Source of the DNA: Photobacterium sp. Ph5
Lineage (GTDB): Bacteria > Pseudomonadota > Gammaproteobacteria > Enterobacterales > Vibrionaceae
DNA: 64,000 nucleotides
Direction of reading: 5' to 3'
Assembly (NCBI RefSeq): GCF_022129445.1
Contig: NZ_JADQAQ010000002.1
Location: 103,140-167,139, forward strand
Notes under the pieces: generated by a model
Seen by the model: the letters and a program-made list of their open reading frames with translations, nothing else
The model's database searches: none
Told to the model about the DNA's origin: nothing
Shown: positions 38,137-46,391 of the stretch, one piece after another
Layout: each line of letters opens with the position of its first letter
How positions within the stretch are numbered: position 1 is the first letter of the stretch
Translations under genes and position numbers: made by a program

Positions 38137-38247
38137 GACTGGAACAATGAAATTCCTTGTTTAAGTGCCAGTCTTCTTTTTTGGTCATATCAAGGAGAAA
38201 CAAGCCGGACTCATAGTTCGGATTTTAATTTTTGAAGCCTATGCTTC
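38137..38247 (+). other. Structured spacer between TIR-like and GHKL genes
   Basis: Three hairpins occur in 110 bases: GACTGG/CCAGTC (38137-38173) followed by TTCTTTTTT; CCGGACT-CAT-AGTTCGG (38205-38221) followed by TTTTAATTTTT; and GAAGC-CTAT-GCTTC (38234-38247). Two of them look like intrinsic terminators on the plus strand although no gene ends here. A small RNA or attenuated leader for the GHKL gene is possible. The rest of 37984-38375 shows nothing clear. Confidence 0.35.
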
Positions 38248-38375
38248 TACTTCATATAGACAAGTACAACACCTATCTCAAAAACTTATAGGTCTATGAA
38301 ATTTAGTGACTATTGATATTTCGAGGAGAGTATTATTCAGTTAAACTTGGCTCATAACATAAAAAGGATTAAACC

Positions 38376-40388
38376 ATGAATACTTCAGTTGCTACGGTAG
38401 ACGAACAGATAGCAGAGTCAATAGAAACCTCACATGCAGCGATAATGAGCGAGTTCTCTAAATTCAATTTTGCTGAGTCTATGATTGAGTCAATTTGGAA
38501 CTCTTTGGATGCAAACTCAACAGAAGTCAATCTAGAGATCGAATTGCTAAATGAATTCGGTAACATAATGAGAATCGTTGTTACAGATAATGGCGATGGC
38601 ATTCCGTATGACAGTATCCCTTTTACATTCAAAAAGTATAAAGATTCTCAGAAACGTTCTTATAGATCCCCTATGACTAAAGGCGAAAAAGGTCTAGGTC
38701 GATTTGCATTCCATAAATTTGCACATGAAGCAAAATGGATAAGTAAATCAAAATTTGGTACCTGCTCTATTACTATGAATGCGGATAATCTAAGTGTATT
38801 TAGTAGGAAAGAACTTACAAAATTAGATGCTGATGCATTCAGAAAAGGTACACGAGTCCAGTATGAGCGCATCAATTCAGACTTGAACAAGCAGGTTTTC
38901 GACCAACAAATAGTGCCTTACCTTCAAACACACCTTTCTTGCTATTTACTGGTGTCAGATCAGACTTCTATAAAGATTGATGGAAAAAAACTAAAACCAA
39001 TCGACCACAAAATTACGCCTGACGAATACGTTGTAGGTGGTTTTGACTTTTCTGCTCGTTATGTAACTTGGGCTAAAAACCCGAAATGTAACTCATATGT
39101 TTACTTTATAAATAAAAAAACACAAAAGGTTATTTACAAAGCCTCATCTAAGCTTAAAAAAGCTGGATTTTATACCAGCGCATATGTGGAATCAGACTTT
39201 TTTGATAATTTTGAGCCAACTCAAGGTCAACTAAACTTAGATGACAATTTCAACCTTGATAGTCCGGAGTTCATCGAAGTTCTTACAAAATCTAGAAATG
39301 CTCTTTCTGATTCGTACCGTTCCTATAAGCTCAAAGAGGTTGAGCGATTAATCGAAGAATATGATGAAAATGAAATCTTCCCCAACTATCGAAAAATGGG
39401 CGAAGTTGACATTATCGCGGAGTATAAAGAAGAAACTTTAAAAAATACGATAAAAATACTCTATCAAGCTGAGCCATCTTTGTTCGGGAAAATCAAAGAT
39501 AATAAGAAGCATATGAGAGTGTTTATCGGTTTACTTGATAGAATCTCATTTAGTCCTTCAGAAAATTTGTTTAGCATACTTGATGGGGTCATTAACTTAT
39601 CGAGTAAAGAAGAAAGTGACCTAGCTGGTATTCTAAAAGACAACAAACTGTCGAACATCACAAAAGCAATTAGTAAAATCACCAAGAGACAAGAGGTTCT
39701 AGATATCCTGAAGAGCCTCATTGATGATCATACCTCAGATTCAAAAGAGAAGCATATTCAAAAAATTATTGAAAATAATCTATGGATATTTGGTGAGCAA
39801 TACAACTTACTAACTGCTGAAGAACCAGACTTTGAAGACGCACTAAAAGCATTACTCGAAATTAACGGTAACGAGGATTATTACCAGAAGGGCTCTGTTA
39901 CTCATAAAGATAAAAATGCCGAAATGGATATATTTTGTACTCGCCGATTCAAAGAAGTCGATGTAAATGGAAAAGAGTACTATAAATGTTTAGTCATTGA
40001 GCTAAAACGCGCTTCTGAGAATATAAAAGATATTCACTATAACCAGTTGATGAAGTATTTTTCGGTTATCGAGTCCAACCGCCAATTTACGGATGGGAAT
40101 CACCATTGGGAGTTCCTGCTAATAGCTAAAGATATGGGACAAGATAAGAGTACATCCATAGTTCGAGGGAACCTAAAGCAATTTAAAGGTACGCCAGGTC
40201 TGTTGTTTGAAAGTGAGTCGAATGAGCATCGTATATTCTGTAAAACATGGGATAACATATTTAGTGGATACAAAATAAAATATAAACATCTATTAGATAA
40301 TTTGGAAATTCAAGCTCAGAACATAATGAACAAAACACCAGACCAACTAAGTGAAAGAGCTGTAGAACTGGGTTCTGAAATATCCTAA
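38376..40388 (+). CDS. GHKL ATPase fused to PD-(D/E)XK nuclease-like domain
   Basis: The 670-residue protein has an N-terminal GHKL (Hsp90/MutL-like) ATPase with N-box ESIWNSLDA (38-46), DNGDG (71-75) and KGEKGLG (102-108). The middle (about 330-460) is helical and charged. The C-terminus (about 470-620) looks like a PD-(D/E)XK nuclease related to Shedu/DUF4263-type domains: KHIQKIIENNLWIFG, then Glu516-x-Asp518 in NAEMDIF and Glu542-x-Lys544 in VIELKRA. An ATP-driven clamp carrying a nuclease suggests DNA sensing and cleavage, probably in phage defence; this is inference from fold and context. AAGGA lies seven bases before the ATG. No named system is assigned. Confidence 0.75.
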   Translation: MNTSVATVDEQIAESIETSHAAIMSEFSKFNFAESMIESIWNSLDANSTEVNLEIELLNEFGNIMRIVVTDNGDGIPYDSIPFTFKKYKDSQKRSYRSPMTKGEKGLGRFAFHKFAHEAKWISKSKFGTCSITMNADNLSVFSRKELTKLDADAFRKGTRVQYERINSDLNKQVFDQQIVPYLQTHLSCYLLVSDQTSIKIDGKKLKPIDHKITPDEYVVGGFDFSARYVTWAKNPKCNSYVYFINKKTQKVIYKASSKLKKAGFYTSAYVESDFFDNFEPTQGQLNLDDNFNLDSPEFIEVLTKSRNALSDSYRSYKLKEVERLIEEYDENEIFPNYRKMGEVDIIAEYKEETLKNTIKILYQAEPSLFGKIKDNKKHMRVFIGLLDRISFSPSENLFSILDGVINLSSKEESDLAGILKDNKLSNITKAISKITKRQEVLDILKSLIDDHTSDSKEKHIQKIIENNLWIFGEQYNLLTAEEPDFEDALKALLEINGNEDYYQKGSVTHKDKNAEMDIFCTRRFKEVDVNGKEYYKCLVIELKRASENIKDIHYNQLMKYFSVIESNRQFTDGNHHWEFLLIAKDMGQDKSTSIVRGNLKQFKGTPGLLFESESNEHRIFCKTWDNIFSGYKIKYKHLLDNLEIQAQNIMNKTPDQLSERAVELGSEIS

Positions 40389-40482
40389 ACTAGCCGGAGC
40401 CATGCTGCTAACTCTACTGACTTGACTATTATTTGATTAGACCGTTTTAGTGTTGTAATGGTTGATAGTTACGTCGAATTTA

Positions 40483-40502
40483 CCCCGTGATACAACACGG
40501 GG
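40483..40502 (+). repeat. Short hairpin after the GHKL-nuclease gene
   Basis: CCCCGTG-ATACAA-CACGGGG, a perfect 7-bp stem 95 bases after the GHKL stop. It lacks a T-run, so it is an uncertain terminator. Confidence 0.5.
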
Positions 40503-40607
40503 ATTCACAACGAACAGCATTAGAAGAATGGATAACTTCTAGTAGGGCAAAACCCTATGAACAGTATGCGAATGAGTAAAAGAACTATCAAACAATGGGG
40601 CATTGCT

Positions 40608-40653
40608 GAGCTAGCCATGGAAGCTAGCTCGAATGTGGACAGAAATGAGCTGG
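40608..40653 (+). repeat. Island repeat, copy 2 (between modules)
   Basis: GAGCTAGC (40608-40615), seven bases, GCTAGCTC (40623-40630), then GAAT and GTGGACA (40635-40641). TGGGGC twelve bases before GAGCTAGC is shared with copy 3. It separates the TIR/GHKL pair from the AbiE pair. Confidence 0.5.
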
Positions 40654-40847
40654 AGTATTCGCTCGCAAGCGCCTTCTTCGGATAACTTAAATTTGGGGAA
40701 ACTATCAATTAGCTTAGTAAGCTCATCAACCACATCTTTAGAGCTATATGGTTAATGAGATAGAGGAGGTAACCAACTTAGACTTTTTCAGCATAGTACC
40801 CCTACAACTGGGAGTGTAGCCAAAAAGCAGCAGGAGGCATCGGAAGG

Positions 40848-41787
40848 TTATCTAATAAGCTGCTCTGAAATACCTTTTAATGAGGCAAAACAGGTATCAA
40901 AGTAATGTGGTTCTGTGTTGTACACCATTGGGGCCACAAACGCGTCAAAACGTTTACGAAACTCCTCGTTGGCTCCTAGCTCTTCTAATCCCAGCTTTAA
41001 CTCATTACGTGGATCGTCAACAAACTCCTGATGTTGGTTTCCATATCGCTCCTTGTCTTCTTCCAACACGGTATCAAACATCGGCTTTAACACGTCTATA
41101 TCAATCGTATGCTCTGCGCTAATGCAGTGAACATCGTAGATGTGACGAATCAATGTTTCGTCATCCTTACGCTTTGGATCCCGCTTGACTGACATGGTGC
41201 GGCGTAACATGAAAAGCACTTTTTCAACCAACGTCGAATCAATGGAAATACACGACATAGCGCTTACTTCGGCAGGTTGCGTGTAGCTCTGTGCTACCAG
41301 CGATGAAATAGAGCGAGATTCAACGCCTTGAAGTTCAATGGTTTCGATGAGCTCAAGTTTGATATAAGGTCGTAGACACGGTGCTTGATGGTATTTTGAG
41401 GGTACTCTATTTCGATTTCGACATAGCGATACTCATCGCGTACCGTTTTATCACTGTAATTCAGATAAGGGTGCTCAACTAACCTCGCAATGAGGTGTTC
41501 GACTAACGCCTTACGAGCTCTTTTCTTCGCACCTGTGCCCTTGTCGAGAAATTCCTGAGTTGGAATCAATTTTATGTCGACGTCTTCAGACATACGCAGG
41601 ATCTTAATGTTGGACTTGGCCAAAGCTGTTCCACCTGAAAAAACGAGCCGGTGGTGCTCACTTTCCACGTTTTCCAACATGCAAGCAGTGACACCACCCA
41701 ATAGTCCTTTTCTGTGATCGATGGGTTACCTAAGTCGAGGGCATAAGAGACTTCAAGAAACTGCTTTTTTAGTTTTGGTATGCTCAT
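40848..41787 (-). pseudogene. AbiEii/AbiGii-type nucleotidyltransferase toxin, two frameshifts
   Basis: The start MSIPKLKKQFLEVSYALDLGNPSITEKDYWVV reads in one frame. Near 41680 the frame shifts by one base into ENVESEHHRLVFSGGTALAK...SEDVDIKL, which holds the nucleotidyltransferase GG(T/S)..D.D motif (GGTALAK, SEDVDIKL). Near 41376 a second one-base loss shifts it again into LRPYIKLELIETIELQGVESRSISSL and the helical C-terminus ending SEQLIR. Adding one base at each point would restore about 313 residues. AbiEii toxins transfer nucleotides and cause abortive infection or growth arrest; this copy should be inactive unless the shifts are sequencing errors. It overlaps the antitoxin stop by four bases. 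Confidence 0.8.
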
Positions 41788-42188
41788 TGTCGATTATTCA
41801 ATACTCTATTACCAACCTTAAGGCTACGGTTGAAATGCTTAGAATCCCACGTGTATCTGATAGACGCTGGTATTTGAGTGGACTGTCCATTGATGCTCTT
41901 CAATGACATGGCATCCATCTCAAAATCTACACCGCGCAATTTTAGGACCTCACGCATGATTGCGTCAGTACCACCGGGGTTCATTGGCATCGGTTTATTA
42001 GTTAGGCTGTTGATCGTTGACTTGGTGTATAAGCCATATCCGATTTTCATCAGTACACCTTTATCCACGAGTTTTTTCAAGACACGACCAATTTGGCTAT
42101 AGCTCGCATAGTTGTCGAAATCTTTACGTTCGAACACATAGCGGCGAGAGCGTTTTATCTTTTTATAAATACGGTCAGTTGCTGTCAT
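41784..42188 (-). CDS. AbiEi-like antitoxin, DUF6088 type
   Basis: The 134-residue protein has an N-terminal winged-helix region (MTATDRIYKKIKRSRRYVFERKDF, SQIGRVLKKLVDKGVLMKIGYGLY) as in AbiEi/DUF6088 antitoxins, which bind their own promoter and neutralise the toxin. AGGAGGG lies six bases before the ATG, the strongest ribosome binding site in the island. The toxin frame begins inside its last codon. It appears intact while its toxin partner is broken, so it may persist as an orphan antitoxin. Confidence 0.75.
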   Translation of the reverse strand: MTATDRIYKKIKRSRRYVFERKDFDNYASYSQIGRVLKKLVDKGVLMKIGYGLYTKSTINSLTNKPMPMNPGGTDAIMREVLKLRGVDFEMDAMSLKSINGQSTQIPASIRYTWDSKHFNRSLKVGNRVLNNRQ

Positions 42189-43118
42189 AATTCACCCTCC
42201 TACATAGTGCTTGATCTTAGTATACTTGAGCCCATCGTAATTTGATTACGGCATCCATTTAATAGAAAATACGACGTGAATATTTTTATTACCAACTTAT
42301 GATTATGTTTTTATTTGATTTTTTACACTTACAAATTAACGACCTGCTTTAGCATTTATAATCGACCTAATTCTAAATCTAACCTTTATATTGGAGTAAA
42401 TGGCTATATAGCGCGTGACTACCGAATGAAGCTCATGTGTACTCACTGACAGGGAGAGGAATTATTAGTCTTGGGCTGTTTTGACCTGTAACCTCGTTCG
42501 TAGGGCTTTAAAACGATCAGTGAGCAACACTTTTGTATTGGTTGTACGCTCATGGATCGAGCTTCTACTGCTGCCTTTACTTAAAACGCCACTAATTATT
42601 GTGCACTTAACTTTACATTAAAGGCATGAAATAAATTGAGCCAAAAAGTAGCTTCTGAAAATGTTGCAAACATCAGCCATAACACGAAATGGGGCAAATT
42701 TGAGCTAGCTCGATGTTGGACAATTCTGAGTTAGATGTATTGCCAATGCATAATGTAAAAAGGCATCGTTAAGCATGACGAATGTTACAGCATCTCTCCT
42801 CTTTAACTTCAATTCGCAAAGAAATCGCGACTATCAAAGAAACACACTTTCTTTACTTACAGTCACCAAAAAGTCAGCTAGTAACAAGTAAGATAGTTAT
42901 TACACATTAAAATGTGCTAACCACCTAACACACCCTTTATTTTTGCCATAATAATTGCGTCTTATTGTTTTTTTATACTAAAAATAACAATGACATATTT
43001 ATGATAATTATTTAATTTTATTTATACTTAACATGTATAAACTACGTTATTTTGCATTGTTCAATTATCAATAACAGCGTAAATATAATCATGACCATAC
43101 ATAACATAAGGGATACGA
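42189..43118. other. Long gene-poor spacer right of the defence island
   Basis: 930 bases without a convincing gene. The left 50 bases must hold the AbiE promoter, a region with no clear -35/-10 by eye. The centre carries the third island repeat at 42702-42734. The right 200 bases are very AT-rich and lead to lemA. It looks like decayed insertion DNA. Confidence 0.4.
42702..42734 (+). repeat. Island repeat, copy 3 (right boundary)
   Basis: GAGCTAGCTC palindrome (42702-42711), then GAT and GTTGGACA (42715-42722), then ATTCTGAGTTAG. TGGGGC lies 11 bases before it, as in copy 2. It lies right of the AbiE pair. Confidence 0.45.
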
Positions 43119-43718
43119 ATGTTTAATTTTCAAAAAGTACTGAAATGGGTATTTAGCTTCGCTTTACTGCTCCAACTGACCGGTTGCGGTATTAATACAA
43201 TTCCAACGCTCGATGAACAAGTAAATGCAGACTGGGCACAAGTTGAAAATAATTACCAACGCCGTGCTGATTTGATCCCGAACCTTGTAGCAACGGTGAA
43301 AGGCTATGCTAGCCATGAAAAAGATACCTTAACGGCTGTTACAGAAGCACGTGCAAAAGTCTCTTCAATGCAGGTTACCCCTGAAACTTTAAACAACCCA
43401 GAAGCGTTTAAAAAGTTTGAAGCAGCCCAAGGACAACTAAGCAGTGCGCTATCTCGTTTAATGGTCGTGTCTGAGCGTTATCCTGATTTAAAAGCCAATG
43501 AGCAATTTATCGCACTACAAGCACAACTTGAAGGCACAGAAAACCGTATTGCCGTTGCTCGTCGTGATTACATTAATAGCGTTAAAGCCTTTAATACAGA
43601 AATTCGTACTTTCCCAGGTCGTATTTGGCATTGGATCATGTATAGCGATTTAACCGTTAAACCAAACTTCTCAGCAACGACACCCAATGCTGATGTTGCA
43701 CCTAAGGTAGCATTCTAA
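43119..43718 (+). CDS. lemA: LemA family lipoprotein
   Basis: The 199-residue protein has a hydrophobic N-terminus with lipobox LTGC (Cys23) and a long helical LemA domain: NNYQRRADLIPNLVATVKGYASHEKDTL, LQAQLEGTENRIAVARRDYINSVKAFN, and RTFPGRIW, recognised here by its key residues R-DLIPNLV, EGTENRI and FPG. It is probably anchored in the membrane facing the periplasm. Function is unknown; it is usually coupled with TPM-domain proteins as here. Its stop overlaps the next start (TAATG). AAGGGA precedes the ATG. Confidence 0.9.
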   Translation: MFNFQKVLKWVFSFALLLQLTGCGINTIPTLDEQVNADWAQVENNYQRRADLIPNLVATVKGYASHEKDTLTAVTEARAKVSSMQVTPETLNNPEAFKKFEAAQGQLSSALSRLMVVSERYPDLKANEQFIALQAQLEGTENRIAVARRDYINSVKAFNTEIRTFPGRIWHWIMYSDLTVKPNFSATTPNADVAPKVAF

Positions 43719-44476
43719 TGATAAAAAAAGTCCTGTATTTTACCGGACTCTTGTTGCTAGTTAGCCAAGTTTGTTTTGCACAACCCACCTTCCCAAAACT
43801 GACGGGACGTGTGGTGGATGATGCGCATATCCTTAATGCTTCGCAAACAAAACAGCTAGAGCAACTGCTTGCGGCTGAAGAGAAACAATCTTCAAACCAA
43901 GTCGTTGTTGTTACCATTCCATCAACAAATGGGATCCCTATTGCCGATTATGGGTATCAACTCGGTCGTAAATGGAGGATTGGCAATAAAGAGCATGATA
44001 ACGGTGTGCTATTAATTGTTGCCTATAACGACAAGAAAATCCGGATTGAAGTTGGTTATGGCTTAGAAGGTGCACTGCCAGATGCGACAGCCATTAGTAT
44101 CATCAACCACGAAATAAAACCTGAGTTTAAATCAGGACAATTTGCCAAAGGGATTGAAAATGGCGTATTAGCGATCCTTGGTGCAATTAAAGGTGAATAT
44201 AAGCCTGTGGTTCAAGAAGAAAAACCGTCTTATGATCTTTACCTATTCATACTCTTTGTCATCGTGATTCAAATTATCGCCTTTAGCCGACGCAGAAGTA
44301 ATCGTTCACAATATTATCGTCGCAATGGTGATGTATTCACCAGTGGTGGTTTTGGTTCGGGGAATTTCCCTCGCTCTGGCGGTAATGGTGGTGGCTTTGG
44401 CGGAGGCAGCAGTGGCGGTGGTTTTAGCGGTGGCGGCGGTGGCTTTGGTGGCGGCGGCGCATCAGGAGGATGGTAA
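43718..44476 (+). CDS. TPM-domain membrane protein, YgcG-like
   Basis: The 252-residue protein has a signal peptide (cleavage near CFAQ, residue 22), a TPM domain (LTGRVVDDAHILNASQTKQLEQLL..., VEVGYGLEGALPDATA), a single C-terminal helix (residues 170-187, LYLFILFVIVIQIIAF) and a Gly/Ser-rich tail ending GGGGASGGW. This is the standard architecture of periplasmic TPM proteins. It is translationally coupled with lemA and with the following TPM gene. Confidence 0.9.
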   Translation: MIKKVLYFTGLLLLVSQVCFAQPTFPKLTGRVVDDAHILNASQTKQLEQLLAAEEKQSSNQVVVVTIPSTNGIPIADYGYQLGRKWRIGNKEHDNGVLLIVAYNDKKIRIEVGYGLEGALPDATAISIINHEIKPEFKSGQFAKGIENGVLAILGAIKGEYKPVVQEEKPSYDLYLFILFVIVIQIIAFSRRRSNRSQYYRRNGDVFTSGGFGSGNFPRSGGNGGGFGGGSSGGGFSGGGGGFGGGGASGGW

Positions 44477-45096
44477 ATTTGAAGTTATTTACTAATGAAC
44501 AACTAGAAACAATCAGCCAAGTAATTGGGGAAATTGAAAAAACAACCGATGCTGAATTAATGACTGTTGTTGCAACTAAAGCCGACGACTATTATTTTGT
44601 ACCGACATTATGGGCAGCAATTATTGCGTTATTTATTCCCGCCCTACTCAATTTTTTACCTTTTTGGTTAGAGTTAAACGATGTTCTATTATGTCAGTTA
44701 GTCGGCTTTATCGCGTTTACCTTGTTATTTAGGATCCCTGCGATTAAATATCGTCTGGTACCAAAAGCAGTGAAACATCGTCGTGCTAGCCTTGTGGCAA
44801 GAGAGCAATTTCTCGCCAATGGTATTCATCGAACCAAGCAGCATTTAGGCGTGATGATTTTTGTTTGTGAAGCCGAACATTACGTTGAAATATTAACGGA
44901 CTTCGGTATTAGTGAACAAATCAGTGATGAAGCATGGAGCTCTATTGTTGCTGATTTCACAACCAATGTTCGCGCAGGAAAAACCTATGAAGGCTTTCTG
45001 CAGTGCTTAGAGCAATCAAGCAAGTTACTGGCTAATGCTTATCCATTAACTGAAAACAAAAATGAGTTACCTAATTGCTTAGTCGTGATTAGTTAA
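44470..45096 (+). CDS. Second TPM-domain protein
   Basis: The protein of 205-208 residues has a short N-terminal helix, a TPM-like domain interrupted by two hydrophobic segments (residues 45-60 and 70-90), and ends with a C-terminal charged part. The ATG at 44470 abuts AGGAGG directly. The TTG at 44479, nine bases after it, is a better-spaced start. The gene overlaps the previous one by seven bases or starts just after it. The lemA-TPM-TPM trio is a common gammaproteobacterial operon. Confidence 0.8.
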   Translation: MVNLKLFTNEQLETISQVIGEIEKTTDAELMTVVATKADDYYFVPTLWAAIIALFIPALLNFLPFWLELNDVLLCQLVGFIAFTLLFRIPAIKYRLVPKAVKHRRASLVAREQFLANGIHRTKQHLGVMIFVCEAEHYVEILTDFGISEQISDEAWSSIVADFTTNVRAGKTYEGFLQCLEQSSKLLANAYPLTENKNELPNCLVVIS

Positions 45097-45113
45097 TCTC
45101 AAATACCACACCC

Positions 45114-45139
45114 AAAAGGCGCTCACTGAGCGCCTTTTT
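45114..45139 (+). terminator. Terminator of the lemA operon
   Basis: AAAAGGCGCTCA (45114-45125) and TGAGCGCCTTTTT (45127-45139) with a run of T's. The 260 bases beyond it, up to the DUF2807 gene, show nothing else. Confidence 0.9.
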
Positions 45140-45400
45140 CTTTATTACCATTTTTATGTGTATATAAGCATTTAGGTGCTTCTCGGCAGCAACGTATTAG
45201 ACTACTGAATCAGTGTTACGTCCTAACATCACGTCCCGTTATTTGTTAACTAAACAACCTTGTATATATCATTTGGTTGCAATGATTTACATTTGCTCAG
45301 TCGCTGTTAACAAAATATCACTATATTTTCTTTGAATATTTTTTGTCTAACGTACACAGCCACATTGTATGCCGTAATTAACCGATTAAAAGGACGTCCA

Positions 45401-46225
45401 ATGAGAAAAAGCTCACTTTTCGTAACAGTGTTACTAGCTGTTGGTACCCTCTCTTTTTCAAAAGCTATGGCTGAAACCGTAACAATGCATAAAGATATTC
45501 AAGGGGTTTCCAAGATCGCTTTAAATTCAGCGGGTGATCTTTTCATCAAACAAGGGAATAAGGACTCTCTTAGAATAGAGATCGATAAGGCACTCGTACC
45601 CGAACTTGATGTATCCAAAACTTGGAACACACTCAATTTAAGCCTAAAACATAGTAATAACTATCGACCTAACTCAGTGAAATACTACGTTGTTATGAAA
45701 GACATCACTGGAATTAGTACGAAGAACTCAGGAAAAGTTATTATTTCCTCTAACATCAAGGCAAAAGATCTTGATTTAAATGTCGAAAATAGCGGTAGCA
45801 TTTCGACTAAACAAATTAATGTCAGTGATTCAACCAATATTGCACTCGCTAATAGTGGCAGTATTTCAGTTGGAAATTTAAATACAAATAACTTCCAGCT
45901 TAACCTGAAAAATAGTGGGTCAATTGATATCAGCAACCTTAATGCAAATAACCTTGATTCATCACTTGCCAATAGTGGTTCCATTAATATTTCAGAAGGT
46001 AAGGTAAATTTGCAAACTATTAAACTTGAGAACTCAGGAACATATAAATCAGGCGTCCAGGCTAGTCATGCCGATATTCATATTTCAGGCTCTGGAAATG
46101 TTTATGCCGATGTCAAAGATCAGGCTGCGGTCAATATTTCAGGTAGTGGTGATCTTTATGTTACAGGCTCACCAGTATTTAAATCGGTATCAATAACTGG
46201 ATCAGGGCAAATACACTCAATGTAA
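45401..46225 (+). CDS. Secreted DUF2807 (head GIN) domain protein
   Basis: The 274-residue protein starts at the ATG at 45401, with AAAAGGA six bases upstream; the open frame extends 23 codons earlier without a ribosome binding site. It has a signal peptide (cleavage near AMAE, residue 23) and a beta-helix of repeating NSGSI/SGSG units (about residues 120-274), as in head GIN/DUF2807 proteins. Location is periplasmic or exported. Function is unknown. Confidence 0.8.
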   Translation: MRKSSLFVTVLLAVGTLSFSKAMAETVTMHKDIQGVSKIALNSAGDLFIKQGNKDSLRIEIDKALVPELDVSKTWNTLNLSLKHSNNYRPNSVKYYVVMKDITGISTKNSGKVIISSNIKAKDLDLNVENSGSISTKQINVSDSTNIALANSGSISVGNLNTNNFQLNLKNSGSIDISNLNANNLDSSLANSGSINISEGKVNLQTIKLENSGTYKSGVQASHADIHISGSGNVYADVKDQAAVNISGSGDLYVTGSPVFKSVSITGSGQIHSM

Positions 46226-46391
46226 GCCTACCCATTACTCTTATCTACGATAATCGTCACGAGCTTGTGATTCGATAGAAACAATAAATAACTGGTTTAA
46301 ATTAGCAAAACACTCGCATAAACCAGCTGTTTTTATTCTTATCATGCTGTCTTTTTTGGGGCTTAAAAAGGTTAAACAAAACAGGAAACTA

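Larger units (their letters stand above)
40455..40685 (+). pseudogene. Decayed coding fragment between modules
   Basis: Two overlapping frames read as one broken protein: TALEEWITSSRAKPYEQYANE in one frame ends at about 40579, and SKRTIKQWGIAELAMEASS with NVDRNELEYSLASAFFG in the next frame ends at TAA 40683-40685. A single-base shift near 40575 would join them. An intact 42-residue frame starts at ATG 40557. I do not recognise the family. The fragment includes the second copy of the island repeat. The rest of 40389-40847 shows only a hairpin at 40483-40502. Confidence 0.35.

Noticed and set aside
40520..40708. 62-codon minus-strand frame after the GHKL gene
   Set aside because: No ribosome binding site, and the plus strand reads better as a decayed protein fragment.
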